A program made the position numbers and the translations under genes. Under the pieces are notes generated by a model. That model was given only the letters and a program-made list of their open reading frames with translations. It was not told where the DNA came from and did no database searches. From NCBI RefSeq assembly GCF_029227915.1, contig NC_079886.1, forward strand, positions 19,506,501 through 19,570,500: a stretch of DNA of 64,000 bases, read 5' to 3'. Each line of letters starts with the position of its first letter. Positions within the stretch are counted from its first letter, which is position 1. Origin of the DNA: Hydractinia symbiolongicarpus. Its lineage: Eukaryota; Cnidaria; Hydrozoa; Anthoathecata; Hydractiniidae. Shown piece after piece: positions 12,685 through 23,985 of the stretch.

Positions 12685-12907
12685 CTTTTTCCACTTGTTA
12701 AATTTTTTTACAAGTGGTTTTGTGCATTAAGTATTTTTCCACTTGTTAAATTTTTTTACAAGTGGTTTTGTGCATTAGTATTTTTCCACTTGTTAATTTT
12801 TTGCAAGTGGTTTTGTGCATTAAGTATTTTTCCACTTGTTTAATTTTTTTACAAGTGGTTTTTTCCGTTAAGAATTTTTCCACTTGTTAAATTAACAAAT
12901 GGTTTTC
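12685..12907. repeat. Array of five CCACTTGT...ACAAGTGG hairpin units
   Basis: Units begin at 12691, 12739, 12786, 12831 and 12880, a spacing of 45-49 bp. Each is itself an inverted repeat, CCACTTGTTAAA around a T-rich loop and then ACAAGTGG, and most are followed by TTTTGTGCATTAAGTA. The last unit is shortened. Confidence 0.85.
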
Positions 12908-13208
12908 ATTTTTATCCTCCACGTGGTGCTCTGTTTTCCTGCCGTATGCAGTAATATTTGTTTTGGAAAGTGGCGAAGATGGCGGACGAGAGTAGTAATG
13001 GCCACAACATTTATTCGTTCATATTTGCAGTCTTCAGATTTTTACTATATAATGTAATTTTTTAGGGGAATCCTTAATAACATTTTTGTTTCATCATAAC
13101 TTTACTTATTCGCTTCGTTTATTTACAAAACGGTTTACCGCAGAGGTTGTATATTGCGGATCTTCCAATTTAATTTAAATAAACAGAACGATGGAGCGTG
13201 CCATAAAA

Positions 13209-13520
13209 AAAACCACTTAAAAATATTAAGTGGTTGAGAATATTTTTTTTGATAAAAAAACCATCTAAAAAATATAAAGTGATCGAAAAAATATTTTTTA
13301 ATAAAAAACCACTTAAAAAATATTAAGTGGTCGAAAAAATATTTTTTAATAAAAAACCACTTATATAAAAAATATTAAGTGGTCGAGAATATATTTATTA
13401 ATAAGAAAAACCACTTAAAAGTATTAAGTGATTGAAAAAATATTTTTTAATAAAAAACCACTTATATATAAAATATTAAGTGGTTGAGGAAATGTTAAAA
13501 ATAACCACTTGTAAAAAAAT
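13209..13520. repeat. Array of about six CCACTTA...TAAGTGG hairpin units
   Basis: Units near 13213, 13260, 13309, 13356, 13410 and 13458 have the form AACCACTTAAAAATATTAAG then TGG, with AT-rich spacers. A final CCACTTGTAAAA near 13506 resembles the opposite array. Together the two arrays share the CCACTT core, so single strands could fold locally and with each other. Confidence 0.82.
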
Positions 13521-14280
13521 ATAAAGAAGAAAAGGTTAAAAACACGTGTAAAACCATTTGAAAAGGCATATGCAGTGAGCAGGCAAAAGTGGCACTAATA
13601 CGCTTCCATAGAGTACAGTAATTTTAGGTTTCTAAGTGTCTCTTTGAACTGGTTGTGTCTCATGTATCAAAGAGGTGGCCTCATATTTATGCTAGCTAGC
13701 TAGCTTTATAGTATAGATAAGCAGATATAATGCACCAGGATAATATTGTATAATGTACCAGGATAATAGTGTAGTGGATTTTTTGCACAATCTTTGGACA
13801 CAGTATAACCTGGCGAGAAATAGAGTTTCGTGTTCAAGTTCTTGGGATAATTTTCGCTCATTGCTGGTGTTTGAAAAGGAAGACAACAAGAAGCGCGTAT
13901 CTGCTGTATAAAAAAATTTGACAACAAATTAGGGTTGGTCGGGAGACTCTAAAACCTTATTCATGATGTCTATCTTTTTACCATGTTATCTTGTAAGCAA
14001 CACATTCTGAAGGATATAACTAGCTAGATAGACATCTTCAAAAAATTTAAAGTTTATTTTACTAGAAAACTTGAGTTTGTGCTTTTATACCAAATAAATT
14101 ATGGCTATCCAACATATGTACAGTACAGTCCAGATGTAAGTGTACGAGTACGCTTAAGTTTTACACCTTTTTCTCAGAGGTAGTAGTTCTTTATCTTTTG
14201 TCCTTATTGATACATGGAATCACAGTCTGGATATTTACTTGCGCATGCATCTAAGTGAATACGTAATGCCCGATGCATGT

Positions 14281-14337
14281 GCAGAAATGGAGGAAAAATG
14301 TAAACAAACTAAGCGGAAAAGTTACCTCCATTTCTGC
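14281..14337. repeat. Inverted repeat GCAGAAATGGAGG / CCTCCATTTCTGC
   Basis: Perfect 13-bp arms separated by about 30 bp. Confidence 0.8.
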
Positions 14338-14649
14338 GCGCTGGAAAAACACGGCACTATGATTGGGTGTATTATCTTGTGAAATCATTACCTTGCGTGT
14401 AATAAACAAAAGATTATTGAAGAAAAAATAACTTATTATAACTGTGCGTAACTATTGTTAAAAAGTGTAAACATAATTATTTCCAATAGCATATATAATT
14501 GCAAATGTTATCGACTCAACAATGTGACACGAAGAGCCATTGTTTAATAAAAGTTTTGTGTGGACTAGCGAGAAGGCACTGTTGGTTGCGCAGGGTAAAT
14601 AAAACTTTTAAGCGATAGAAATAATTATATTTACAAAGATTAAAACTTA

Positions 14650-14950
14650 AATTTTGATAGAAAAGCTTCGTTAAATCATGTTTTAAAAATTTAAAAACGG
14701 TAACAAAAAAGCTTTTTTAGATCGCATTTTAAAAATTTAAAAACTAAGAACCACAATAGAAAGGCTTTGTTAGATTGCGTTTTAAAAGTTTAAACACAAA
14801 GAGCAATGATAGAAATGCTTTTATTCTAGATCGTGTTATAAAAATTTAAGAATAAAGAACGGCAATAGAAAAGCTTCATTAGGTCATTTTTTAAAAGATC
14901 AGGAACAAAAAGCAGCGATAGAATTGCTTTTTTAGATCGCATCACAAAAA
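14650..14950. repeat. Tandem array, about six diverged units of 50-55 bp
   Basis: Unit core is GATAGAAAAGCTTTTTTAGA, then TCGCATTTTAAAA and ATTTAAAAAC. The same family, in reverse orientation, forms the array at 51340-51635. This copy is much more diverged between units. Confidence 0.8.
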
Positions 14951-15129
14951 GAAAATGTTCTTACAATGAGTGTTTTGATTTATCAAGAACGTCAAAATTA
15001 AAGTTAATTTGTTTTCAAAATCTTATCATGAAGGAAAAGTCTCAAATGTAGGTTTTTTTATTTGCGTTGTTAAACCTTGCTTTTTATAAAAAGAACTTTT
15101 AAAAGTTTTGCATGGTAAAAATATGAAAA

Positions 15130-15680
15130 AAAAAGTATTAAAGAAAATCTTTAAAAAACTGATCTACAAACGTGTATATCAGTTTTTATCACAACACTGA
15201 ATTTTGTACTTTCAACAATTTGGATTCAGACAAAAACACTCCACTGCACAAGCTCTTCAAAATATATGCCAAAAAATAATGGATGCCCTTGATAATGGCC
15301 AGTTTGCTTGTGGTGTTTTTGTTGATCTCCAGAAGGCTTTTGACACTGTTGATCACGAAATTCTCCTGAAAAAACTTTTTCATTATGGTATCAGAGGAAC
15401 TCCTCTTAATCTGTTTCATTCTTATTTATCTAGCAGACAACAATTTGTATCAATTAATGGAACTGAATCTGAGTACAAACTTATTAGACATGGTGTACCA
15501 CAAGGATGTGTTTTAGGCCCTCTTCTCTTTCTTATTTATATAAATGATTTAAATTGTGCCATAAAATTTTCCACGGTTCATCACTTTGCTGATGATACCA
15601 ACCTAATATGTTTTGATAAGTCTTTAAAATCTCTTTCTAAAAGAATCAACATGGATCTAAAATTATCTCGAACACTTTAA
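15130..15680 (+). pseudogene. LINE reverse transcriptase fragment (CR1/Jockey-like)
   Basis: Coding similarity starts near 15130 (IFKKLIYKRVYQFL), is broken by TGA at 15198-15200, then continues to 15680. The visible palm segments are FGFRQKHSTAQAL, FVDLQKAFDTVDHEILLKKL, HGVPQGCVLGPLLF and the catalytic FADDTNL, all typical of non-LTR retrotransposon reverse transcriptases. Endonuclease, thumb and 3' end are missing and the frame stops abnormally after the palm, so this is a dead internal fragment. It lies about 220 bp upstream of the PDSS1 start codon. Confidence 0.88.
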
Positions 15681-15898
15681 AATCCATTAAAATAATAAAG
15701 TGCATAGATAGAAATATATTTGGTGTTTTAAATTTAAAGATGGAGGCCATGAAATGTACAAATAATTTTAAAGCACTATCTTCATAGTCTCTGTTCATAT
15801 TTCCTGACAAAAAGATGTTCATGTTTTTATTTACACACTGTCAATTTTCTGTTTTAGCAATTATTATAAAAATGTTTAATATAGGTTGTGAGTGTGTC

Positions 15899-18800
15899 AT
15901 GGCGCAATCGAAACATAAATTTTTATCCCATTTATATTTAAAAACACTATTTCAACCTACCATTTATCAAATCACGCAACAATACAGATGTCAACAAAAC
16001 AGGTATCATTCATTTTAGTCTTCAAAATTTATCTTGGTGTGTTTTTAAGACAGTTTTTAAAATTATATGTTTTGTTGTAGTGTGAAAAATATTCAAGAAA
16101 AATCTGATCCAGTAGTTCTGACGAAAAATGATTTAGCCTCTCTACACCAAGACATAAAGAAGGTATGGCATTTTTATTTAAAATGGTCAATAGAGAAAAG
16201 AAATTGTTTGCAGAAGTAAATTTTATCAATTTGATGGTTTTTGTAAAATTTGCCGAAGATTTTTTTGCCTGCAAAAGTTAAGGTCAGTCCTGATCCACAA
16301 TTTTGCTTTAAAGTAAATCTGTTTCATAAAATTAAAATAAATTGATTTTCATCAATTTTCCTACATTGCTTAAAATTGGTAAACTAGTGCTTGACGTAGA
16401 CAATTTATATTTTGCACGCTCCCATACCCAAAAAATAGTAAATTAAAAGAGAGAATAACTTGTGTTTAAGTTTTGTCTAACTTAAATATTTGTCAATGTG
16501 TTTAACATTGACAAATATTTACTGACACGAATCAAGAACTTTTGTTAACCTGTTGGCATCTGCTCTGGCAAGTGGCAAGTGCAGACTTGAATTTAAAAAG
16601 GCTGATTTTACTTTCTTTTTACTCTTGCCTTAGTGTGATTTTGAGGTATGCTTAGATTGTGTGAGCCTGGTAATGCTTACAAATGGGATGTCAAAATTAA
16701 AAAATGTTTAAATTCACCATAACTCTGCAATTCATACACCACATTTTCTAGGAACTGTCAACCAGGTTGGGAGTCCTAAGTGACTGCTGTCATTATTATT
16801 TCGATGAACAAGGCAAGTTGTTTCGACCAATGGCTGTAACATTGGTAGGGAGAGCTTGTAATGCACATCTTCGAAAAAATAGGTAGGTGAGAAACATTTT
16901 CAAGGGGCAAGTAAACGATAAGATAATAATAGGTAAACGAGGATCAAGAATAAGTAGGGTGGAATTTTTCTGTATATGCCGTAGTTAATTTTTTCAACTT
17001 GTATTCCATATACGAATAAAAGGCAACTTTCAAATAATGTTTTTGCCTCTTGGTTTGATTATGTATGTAGGTTGATTATATATGGGACCCATATATTCCA
17101 CCCTTTTTGTTAAAAAGTTTAAACAATCCTGTATGTAAATCTTTATGATTCGAGCCTCCATGATTCGAACCTCCATATTTAAATCTCTATTATATGAACC
17201 ACCATTATTTGTACAGCTTCATTATTCTGACGTTTTTTTTACACCTTTTTACATTTTACATTCAAGAGAATAAATGAGTATACAGCGTCAGTCGTGTATT
17301 TTATTAATTTATAATATCTTGTCAAATATTCTATAATTGGAAGTCTATAATTCGAAAGAGTTTTCCTAAACGTTTGAATACAGAGAGCCTACTGTATATT
17401 ACAAATCAAAGAATCAAGCTTTTCTTTTTTTTCAGCTCTTTGTTACAAAGTCAAAAGCGCATGGCAATGATTGCAGAAATGATTCACACTGCCAGCCTAC
17501 TACATGATGACGTCATTGATGATGCTACCACAAGACGAAATAAACCCTCAGTGAACCACGTGTTTAGTCAGAAACAAGCCATATTAGCAGGCGATTTTAT
17601 ACTGTCCAGAGCTTCAATCCTTCTCGCACAGCTTGGAAACACCAAGGCTGTGGAATATTTTGCGCACATCATAGATAATCTTGTCAAAGGTGTGGTTTTT
17701 ATATTATTGAACATAAATGAATACATAGCATGTTTTGGTGCATAAATTTTAACACAACCTCATCAGAAGTTTAAATTCCACAAACTTTGTAATGGACAAG
17801 TTGGTATACAGATGCTGGCGCATTTATCCAATTTTTGCAAATTTTGCGATGATTAGTACCTGTGAAAATTATTAGGGAAAAATATAAGGTAAGCTCCTTA
17901 ACAATTTCAGAGCAGTGTCTTCTTGATTGTATCCTAGGTGAATTGATGCAGCTAGTTGCAAAGGATGATATCAATGAACGCTTTAACCACTACTTATCTA
18001 AAACGTTTCGCAAAACTGCTTCATTAGTTGCGTATAGCTGTAAATCCGTAAGTTGTTTTTGTCATAGCTGTTGATGTGGAATTTTTGGACCAAATTCTGT
18101 ACGTTGTGGATAAACTTTTGCAAAATTCTTTCTGATATGCTGGATTGGATTATTCCCACGTGATTAAAAAAATTAAATAATTTCACCGCAATACTAAAAC
18201 GGTTTCGTGTAATGAACAAAAGCATCGAAACATAATGGCGATATAAAAGATAAACAAACGCTTATGTATTGGTTTACAACTGTAGTTCTTTCTGCCTGTA
18301 CACATATTCCAGAATTATACCTACCCACAACGTGTGAACATGGTCTTGCATATTATGTCGAGGAGTATTTTTTTATATTGTGAATTAAAAGGTGGTTTAT
18401 CAAAACCTCAGAGATTTATGGTACAGTTACTCTGCTACAAAACCAACATCTAATGGGATTCAATTTTTGGTTAGAAGTTAGATCAACACAGTGTGTTTAT
18501 GTTTTCTTATATAGGTTGCACTTATGGGTGGCGGCGATGAAACACTTCAACAAACAGCGTTTGATTATGGTAAAAATATAGGCATAGCTTTTCAGGTAAA
18601 ATTATTTTAAATTTAAGGAAAACAATTGCCAAACACAATTGCAGCGTTCGAAAATGACTTAAATAACTATTTTTCTCTTACGATACCGTATGTTCACTTT
18701 GGTGCTATACCTTCTTAAATTATAAAATATCAACGCTTTGGCCACTCCGTTTTTTTAAAGTCAAAAACATCATGTATTAAAGGTCAAAAGTTTTCGCAGT

Positions 18801-21076
18801 AAAAAAAAAATTCGTGCTTCCGCAGAGTTCTAGAGAATGTCGATATTAAATGGTTAAAAATCTAATATTGTACAAAATATTACTTTTTTTAACTTTAGTA
18901 AAGTTTAATTTTTTGTGATCTACGTAAAAATCCCCGCGTGAGAAATAATATTAGTAAATATGGGTTTTTTTTCGGAAAGGGGAGAAGAAGAGCTTATTTT
19001 GTGTTTTTTACAGTATCTACCTTGATATTTGTCTTCAATGTGATTATGTTGTCATTGTTTTTGTTTTCTGTTTCAGTTGGTTGACGATGCTTTGGATTTT
19101 GTATCAACATCAGAAACAATGGGAAAATTGACAGGCGTTGATTTGAATCTTGGTTTGGCGACAGCTCCTGTGTTATTCGCAGCAGAAAAGGTAAGGGGGG
19201 AGTAATAGACACCAAGTAAAGAACAACATCAAAGAAGTCGTGAAATTCGAACAATTTTTTTGTTCTTGATTTCAAGGGTGGGTGGGATGGGTAGCTGCTG
19301 TGTTATTCGCAGCAGAAAAGGTAAGGGGGGAGTAATAGACACCAAGTAAAGAACAACATAAAGGAAGTCATAAAATTCAAACAATTTTTTTGTTCTTGAT
19401 TGCAAGGGTGGGTGGGATGGGTAGGTAAGTAAATCCTACTCAACGCCTAAAGGGTCGGAGGAATAATGAAATGAGGTGTTAATATAGGGTAGTGGTTATT
19501 GAGTTAGAAAATTTGTGATCCAGGGTGCTAGCTAGAAAGGCCTTGAGACCTAGTCCGGAATTTTCTTTAAAGTCTTCTACAGAACGAACGCTGTCTGGAA
19601 AAAAAATTCTATTTTCTCTGGTCACAGATACCTAAAACAACCCTCCTGGGAATAAGTTCATGTAATATTGAATAAAGATTTAAAATCATTAAATTCAAAC
19701 ATTTATGTGCAATAATTATTCTTCACTATATACTTTGTCATGAAGGTTTTGCGAAACAACTACATCAGTAGATATATAAATATATAACAGGGGAAATTTA
19801 GAACCTTATAAATAATAGATGCTGAATTGAGAAGTGAACTAGTGGGAGGCATTTGTCTATCTAACGGACAAAAATAATTGCAACTTAACACCTTTTGATC
19901 TTAGTCAGTGGTGGTATTTGTCAAAAAAGAACACAAGACGTTTTGACTGGAAAATCTGTATTATGTTTTCATGTTTATAATATTTTTTCTGATAATTTTT
20001 TTAGTATCCAGACTTACATGTTCTAATTGGTCGTCGATTTAACAACAAAGGAGATGTCGAGCTTGCTTTTCAATACGTACAAAAGGTAGGTGTGACCACA
20101 GCCTGAAAAATTATTTTCATTTTAGAAATACCGGTTATGTCGTTAGGTTCTGTTTTGTGAACTGTTTTTTTGAAAGTAAAGAAAATTCATGAATTTATTT
20201 GCGCGATCGAAAATTTAGATATGGGTGATTTCGTTTCTGAAACTCTCTATGATTTTGCGTTGAATAAGCCCCAATGGAGATCGTTTATGGATAAATTTAA
20301 ACTCGACCAGTGAAATTTTTAGTCAAGCTCATCACAGTTAATGAAATTATACCTCCATGATGAAATCCAGAAAACATTAAAACAGCTAAAAGAAGTCAGC
20401 TGCAGCATGGAAGTTTTTTTTGTGAAACTACATGTTTTTTTATAAGCAATTGAAGTTCCTAAATTAGACTTGAGGATGCTTATGAAAAATACATTTTCAG
20501 GCTCAAAATATGCTTAGGTTACGCCTAATCGCAAAAAGATTTATTGGAATATGCGTATGAAAAACACATGATCATGCTCAAAATATGCTTATTTGAAAGA
20601 AAAAATGTTGCATTTAAATTTTGAGCATCAGTAATTACAACTTAAATGCCTACTACATATTGGTTAATTAAGACATAAGGAATAAAAAGAAAAACTACTC
20701 ACGAAACAAAAAGTACAAAAATTCACAACATTTTCTTAGGCTTTACATAATGCTTAGCATATGTTTGAAAAATGACCAAATTTAAGCCTACGGATGATTA
20801 TAAATGTCATGCTTATAAAAAAGATTAGTTATTAAGGGCAAGCTTTATTTAATTCCAAAAAGTTGATTGTTGGCACAAGTTGATAAAGAGCTATCAAAAT
20901 AAAGCTCTCTGAATTTATGTCTTGATATTTTTCAGAGTGACGCTATCAAGGAAACGTTCATACTAGCTAAACAGTACGCCAACCAAGCTGCAAAAACTAT
21001 AAACACATTACAAGACTCTGTTGAAAAGGAAGCGCTGGTTAATCTTACAAAATCAATTGTCGAACGTGCGAGGTAG
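15899..21076 (+). CDS. PDSS1: Decaprenyl/solanesyl diphosphate synthase subunit 1
   Basis: Catalytic subunit of the trans-prenyl transferase that makes the long isoprenoid tail of ubiquinone from isopentenyl diphosphate in mitochondria; it normally pairs with PDSS2. Nine exons keep frame throughout: 15899-16002, 16081-16162, 16752-16882, 17436-17689, 17938-18047, 18515-18595, 19077-19190, 20005-20085 and 20936-21076, giving 365 aa. Exon 1 encodes about 34 residues without Asp or Glu but with several Lys/Arg, as expected for a mitochondrial presequence, which supports the ATG at 15899. The first aspartate-rich motif is in exon 4 (HTASLLHDDVIDDATTRR) and the second in exon 7 (LVDDALDF). Exon 3 carries the FRPM segment and exon 5 the helix starting GELMQL. 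Length is somewhat shorter than human PDSS1, mainly at the N-terminus. Introns are 78 bp to about 0.85 kb and contain a palindrome, a MITE-like repeat and a duplicated splice donor. The gene is convergent with the small membrane-protein gene at 21.5 kb. Confidence 0.95.
16484..16520. repeat. Perfect 16-bp inverted repeat in PDSS1 intron 2
   Basis: Arms AAATATTTGTCAATGT and ACATTGACAAATATTT enclose a 5-base loop GTTTA. Confidence 0.9.
17147..17397. repeat. ATTCGAACCTCCAT repeats, probable MITE
   Basis: Degenerate 15-20 bp units (ATGATTCGAGCCTCC, ATGATTCGAACCTCC, ATATGAACCACC, ATTATTTGTACAGCTTC) are followed about 110 bp later by CTATAATTGGAAGTCTATAA then TTCGAAAGAG. The right edge GAATACAGAGAGCCTACTGT next to TA resembles a Tc1/mariner-type terminus. 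The left end is not clear. It lies in PDSS1 intron 3, ending about 40 bp before the exon 4 acceptor. Confidence 0.5.
19163..19424 (+). repeat. 130-bp tandem duplication spanning a PDSS1 splice donor
   Basis: Unit 1 is about 19163-19292 and unit 2 about 19293-19424, with only a few differences. Each unit contains the last bases of exon 7 (TGTTATTCGCAGCAGAAAAG) plus the donor GTAAGG and the intron start. The first donor (after 19190) gives the conserved protein. Retaining the first copy would bring in an early TAA (GGG GAG TAA). Confidence 0.92.
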
Positions 21077-21465
21077 CGAAGGCGAGAATAGTTTTTGTAG
21101 TAAATTTTTTATGAAATTTTTGGTTTTGAATAATTGTGAATATAGTTTGTCTTTGGGTAACGTTCACAGCTAGTGTCTGCATCATCGTAAGGACTTTATA
21201 TAGTCTGCATGTGCGTAATCTTTCATCGAAACGGCTTTGTCTGAGTTAACTTCAAAACGCTGAATAAGCAGTGGTATTCATGCAACTTATCGATATATGT
21301 AGGATAATTTGTAAATGTTTCTTATCATATTCATAGGGCCATGTTTGAAGAATATACTTCTGTTTACAAAAATTGTCTCGATTATCTTGTGTTAGTTGTA
21401 TTTTAATCACACCACTGTTAAAAGTAACCAAGGCAGTAACGATGCAATAATTTTTTAACAACACG

Positions 21466-21735
21466 CTAGATATATTCACATTCTTCTAGATTTCTCAGCG
21501 CACCGAATGTTTCGTCTGCTTGAAATATAGATTTTCGCGCCAAAAATTTTCTGGTGTTTGGCAATTTACTCGCAGTCTCAACTGGTGGAAGAAGATTTTT
21601 TAAGTTATCTTGCGGATATTTCTTCGTTGTTTCTTCTTCACTACCATGGTGCGGATTATTGTGAAAAAAGCACACGATATCTGCTAATATTAATACGATA
21701 AGCACGACCAAAACCACGTAATCTTGCGTTTCCAT
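21466..21735 (-). CDS. Small single-pass membrane protein, unknown function
   Basis: Single-exon frame of 89 codons from ATG at 21735 to TAG at 21466. Residues about 6-24 (YVVLVVLIVLILADIVCFF) form a hydrophobic segment after a short acidic N-terminus, so it could be a signal anchor. The rest is hydrophilic, with HNNPHH right after the membrane segment and a basic cluster TRKFLARK near residue 62. I do not recognise the family. The protein-like composition and position in a gap between PDSS1 and BARD1 favour a real gene, but a chance frame or one exon of a larger gene cannot be excluded. Confidence 0.45.
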   Translation of the reverse strand: METQDYVVLVVLIVLILADIVCFFHNNPHHGSEEETTKKYPQDNLKNLLPPVETASKLPNTRKFLARKSIFQADETFGALRNLEECEYI

Positions 21736-22480
21736 CGCGAGTTTGTTTCGGTATCAGAAGCAGAGAATTTTTTTTGAAATCAATATTCATTGAATAGATT
21801 AATTGCTCTCTTAAATATATCCATCTACTAAGATGGAAAATCAAAAACAATATTTTATTGATACGTTTAGGCTTTTTACTGTAGCGTTAAGCTTTCGCAA
21901 AACTGTTTTGCTCTCCTTCGCACGTGTTTTCATGTGCACGATAAACACTACGTTCTTTCAGTTTCTTTTGTACACAAATTAGGAAATTATTTTTACGTAA
22001 TAAATTATTTAAAGCTACCAGATTCGTTCCCAACTCACATGGGTCGTTTTATGTTGCTGTTGTTGAGAAGGATACTAGGTATGAGCTTGTTATAACAGGT
22101 GTGGCACGTGACTACTTGCTATTTTGTGATTACGTTTGCAACGATGTTGATAAACATTGGAAATATAATCCATTAGGAGCATCTGTTTTGGAGTGTCAAA
22201 AAAAACTCCCAAATTTAAAGAAAATTTTGATCGTTTCGCGAAACACATAACATCTTATTGAAAATAAGCAGACTTTATTAAGATTTTTTATTAATGTGAC
22301 GTTAACAAAAACCAACTACGCTTAAATTAAAAACTAACAAGAATATATCGCAGTTGCTTTTTCGACCAAAAAAAAAAAGATTCGTTTGTTCTCTATGGAA
22401 TCGGTTGGTGTGACACTCACTCATGCACACATGCACGATGCACGGCTTTTTTTAGATTTTTTAGAAACTACAATTTAAGA

Positions 22481-22617
22481 TTACTAGTCGTTAGGCCGTG
22501 GAAAAATCCACGGGTTCGCCCGTCCTTTTTATACTGCATTGCGTGCGTCTCGCTATTTGCGCAGCTAAGCTACCATTTTGCGTGACGGACAGACGTATGC
22601 GGGTATTTTAATATAGA
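22481..22617 (+). repeat. ACTAGTCG...GGGTATTTT dispersed element, copy 1
   Basis: About 135 bp starting TTACTAGTCG, with TCCACGGGTTCGCCCGTCC and ATTTTGCGTGACGGACAGAC, ending GCGGGTATTTTA. An inverted copy lies at 38145-38269. GGG/CCC blocks can pair (CCACGGG...CCCGT). The family is not named. Confidence 0.8.
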
Positions 22618-23052
22618 TTATTTCAGAGAATGGCTGTTTACAGAATCGCCAACCAAAGTCGGCAGGCTGCTGATGATTAACCTCGGCAAACGAGTAGACC
22701 TGGCAGAGAACGTACCAAAACAATGCACCAAGGTAGGGGGTGGGAGGTAGTTAGAAAGTATGATCACTCCGAACGCCAGAGAGGGAGGGGTCATGTACAA
22801 ACGAACAAATTGAACAGAGATTTCCGACAAACTAGTACTTTAGAAGAAGCACTTTCGACCAAATATTCTCTATTTAAGACCTTCCTTTTTTTCCATTTGG
22901 TATACCCTCTTTTCGTATAACGAAACGCAATCCCAGGGCTTAAGCCATAATTTAAAATAAAAAGAAGTCCTGGAAATGAGATTGAGTTACAATTTCTTAA
23001 TAGATTTCCAGAATACTTAGTAGAATGGCGATTTTAGCATTGCATGAGTGAG

Positions 23053-23142
23053 ATCCCAAACCTCGTTTACAGGGCGCAATTTCCTTTTATGTGGTTGGAC
23101 AGTTATCCCACGGTACAATGGAGCCTGGGAACGAGAATTTGA
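23053..23142. repeat. CTCGT...GGGAACGAG foldback element
   Basis: CCTCGTTTACAGGG near 23061 and CCTGGGAACGAG near 23132 are imperfect inverted ends of a roughly 85-bp element of the class seen at 9.9-10.5 kb. Confidence 0.5.
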
Positions 23143-23883
23143 CATTTTCAGTACACTTAAATTAGTTTTAGAAAATATATTACTAATATAGAAATTTACT
23201 ATAGCCTTGCTTTTTACAGAAAAAGAATAGAATATTTTTTTTATCGACGCTTGAGTTTTTTTTACTCATTTTTTGTGCTCTTCCGAAGATTGCAAAATTA
23301 AAGGGGAACTCATGCAAAAAAGAAAGTAGAAAAACAAAACAAAGATTTTAAAAATTAAATTTATTTTTTCCAAAACTTGACTAGCCAATTTACTACCACA
23401 GCAATTCTAATTTATAAAAGAACTCTCGATACATTTAACTGGGACGTAATTTAGCCTCGACGTTTTCAGGTTGCCACTCTTTTTTATAGTCACGATTTTT
23501 ACGCATTTTGAAATAAAAAACATGTCACAAACCCTAACGAAAACTGAAGAGATTTGAGATAGAAGACAACTTTCGGAGAAGATTTCAGGAGGCTGCTTCG
23601 TTCTATAAATTAGGATAGTTTAAACTAGTCTTTAAAAAACGTTTATTTTTAAGTACTTTTTACACCGGCGCATTATATAAATTAAAGCAACACCATAACC
23701 TGAAATCAGTAAAAATGTTATACCTTAATGTTAGGCAAAATTAGATCGTGTTAAAAAGCGCTACACACTTCTACGCATGCGCAACATCAGCTGGTCAAGG
23801 CGATTCAAATTTTATTTTTATTTAGCTTATTCATTGAGAAGAAAAAAATGATGGGTGTTTTTATTGTTTTCTTAAAAAAGCAG

Positions 23884-23985
23884 CAATTTCGTCCCCGGGG
23901 CTTCTTTTTGGCTTTCTGATATGTGGCTGCGCCCCAGCACGCATACCCAGAAGGGGAAAAGGAGGCACTGGGGACGAAATTGAAC
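23884..23985. repeat. CAATTTCGTCCCC-ended foldback element
   Basis: Inverted ends CAATTTCGTCCCC at 23884 and GGGGACGAAATTG near 23970-23982 are perfect over 13 bp and enclose about 75 bp. The same GTCCCC motif class recurs elsewhere in the window. Confidence 0.7.

Larger units (their letters stand above)
12647..13613. mobile_element. Foldback-type non-autonomous element with inverted ends
   Basis: The ends are inverted copies. TACTACGGAAGCTTATTAGT plus GCCA at 12647-12670 matches, inverted, TGGCACTAATACGCTTCCAT at 13590-13609 with two mismatches. Inside are two arrays of short hairpin units, listed separately, flanking a unique centre of about 300 bp that includes GAAGATGGCGG near 12975. No transposase frame is present, so it would depend on a partner in trans. 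A target-site duplication could not be fixed with confidence, so the superfamily is not assigned. Confidence 0.72.
13614..15898. other. Intergenic with repeats, no gene supported
   Basis: Holds a 13-bp inverted repeat at 14.3 kb, a tandem array at 14.65-14.95 kb and a LINE remnant at 15.1-15.7 kb, all listed separately. Between 13.6 and 14.25 kb I see only short open frames and a GCTAGCTAGCTAGC run near 13690. Confidence 0.55.

Noticed and set aside
12685-13520. Regular repeats that might suggest a CRISPR array
   Set aside because: The context is eukaryotic, the units are AT-rich hairpins, the intervening sequence is itself repeated instead of unique, and there are no cas genes.
18994-19275. 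93-residue minus-strand frame
   Set aside because: Antisense shadow of PDSS1 exon 7 and its intron.
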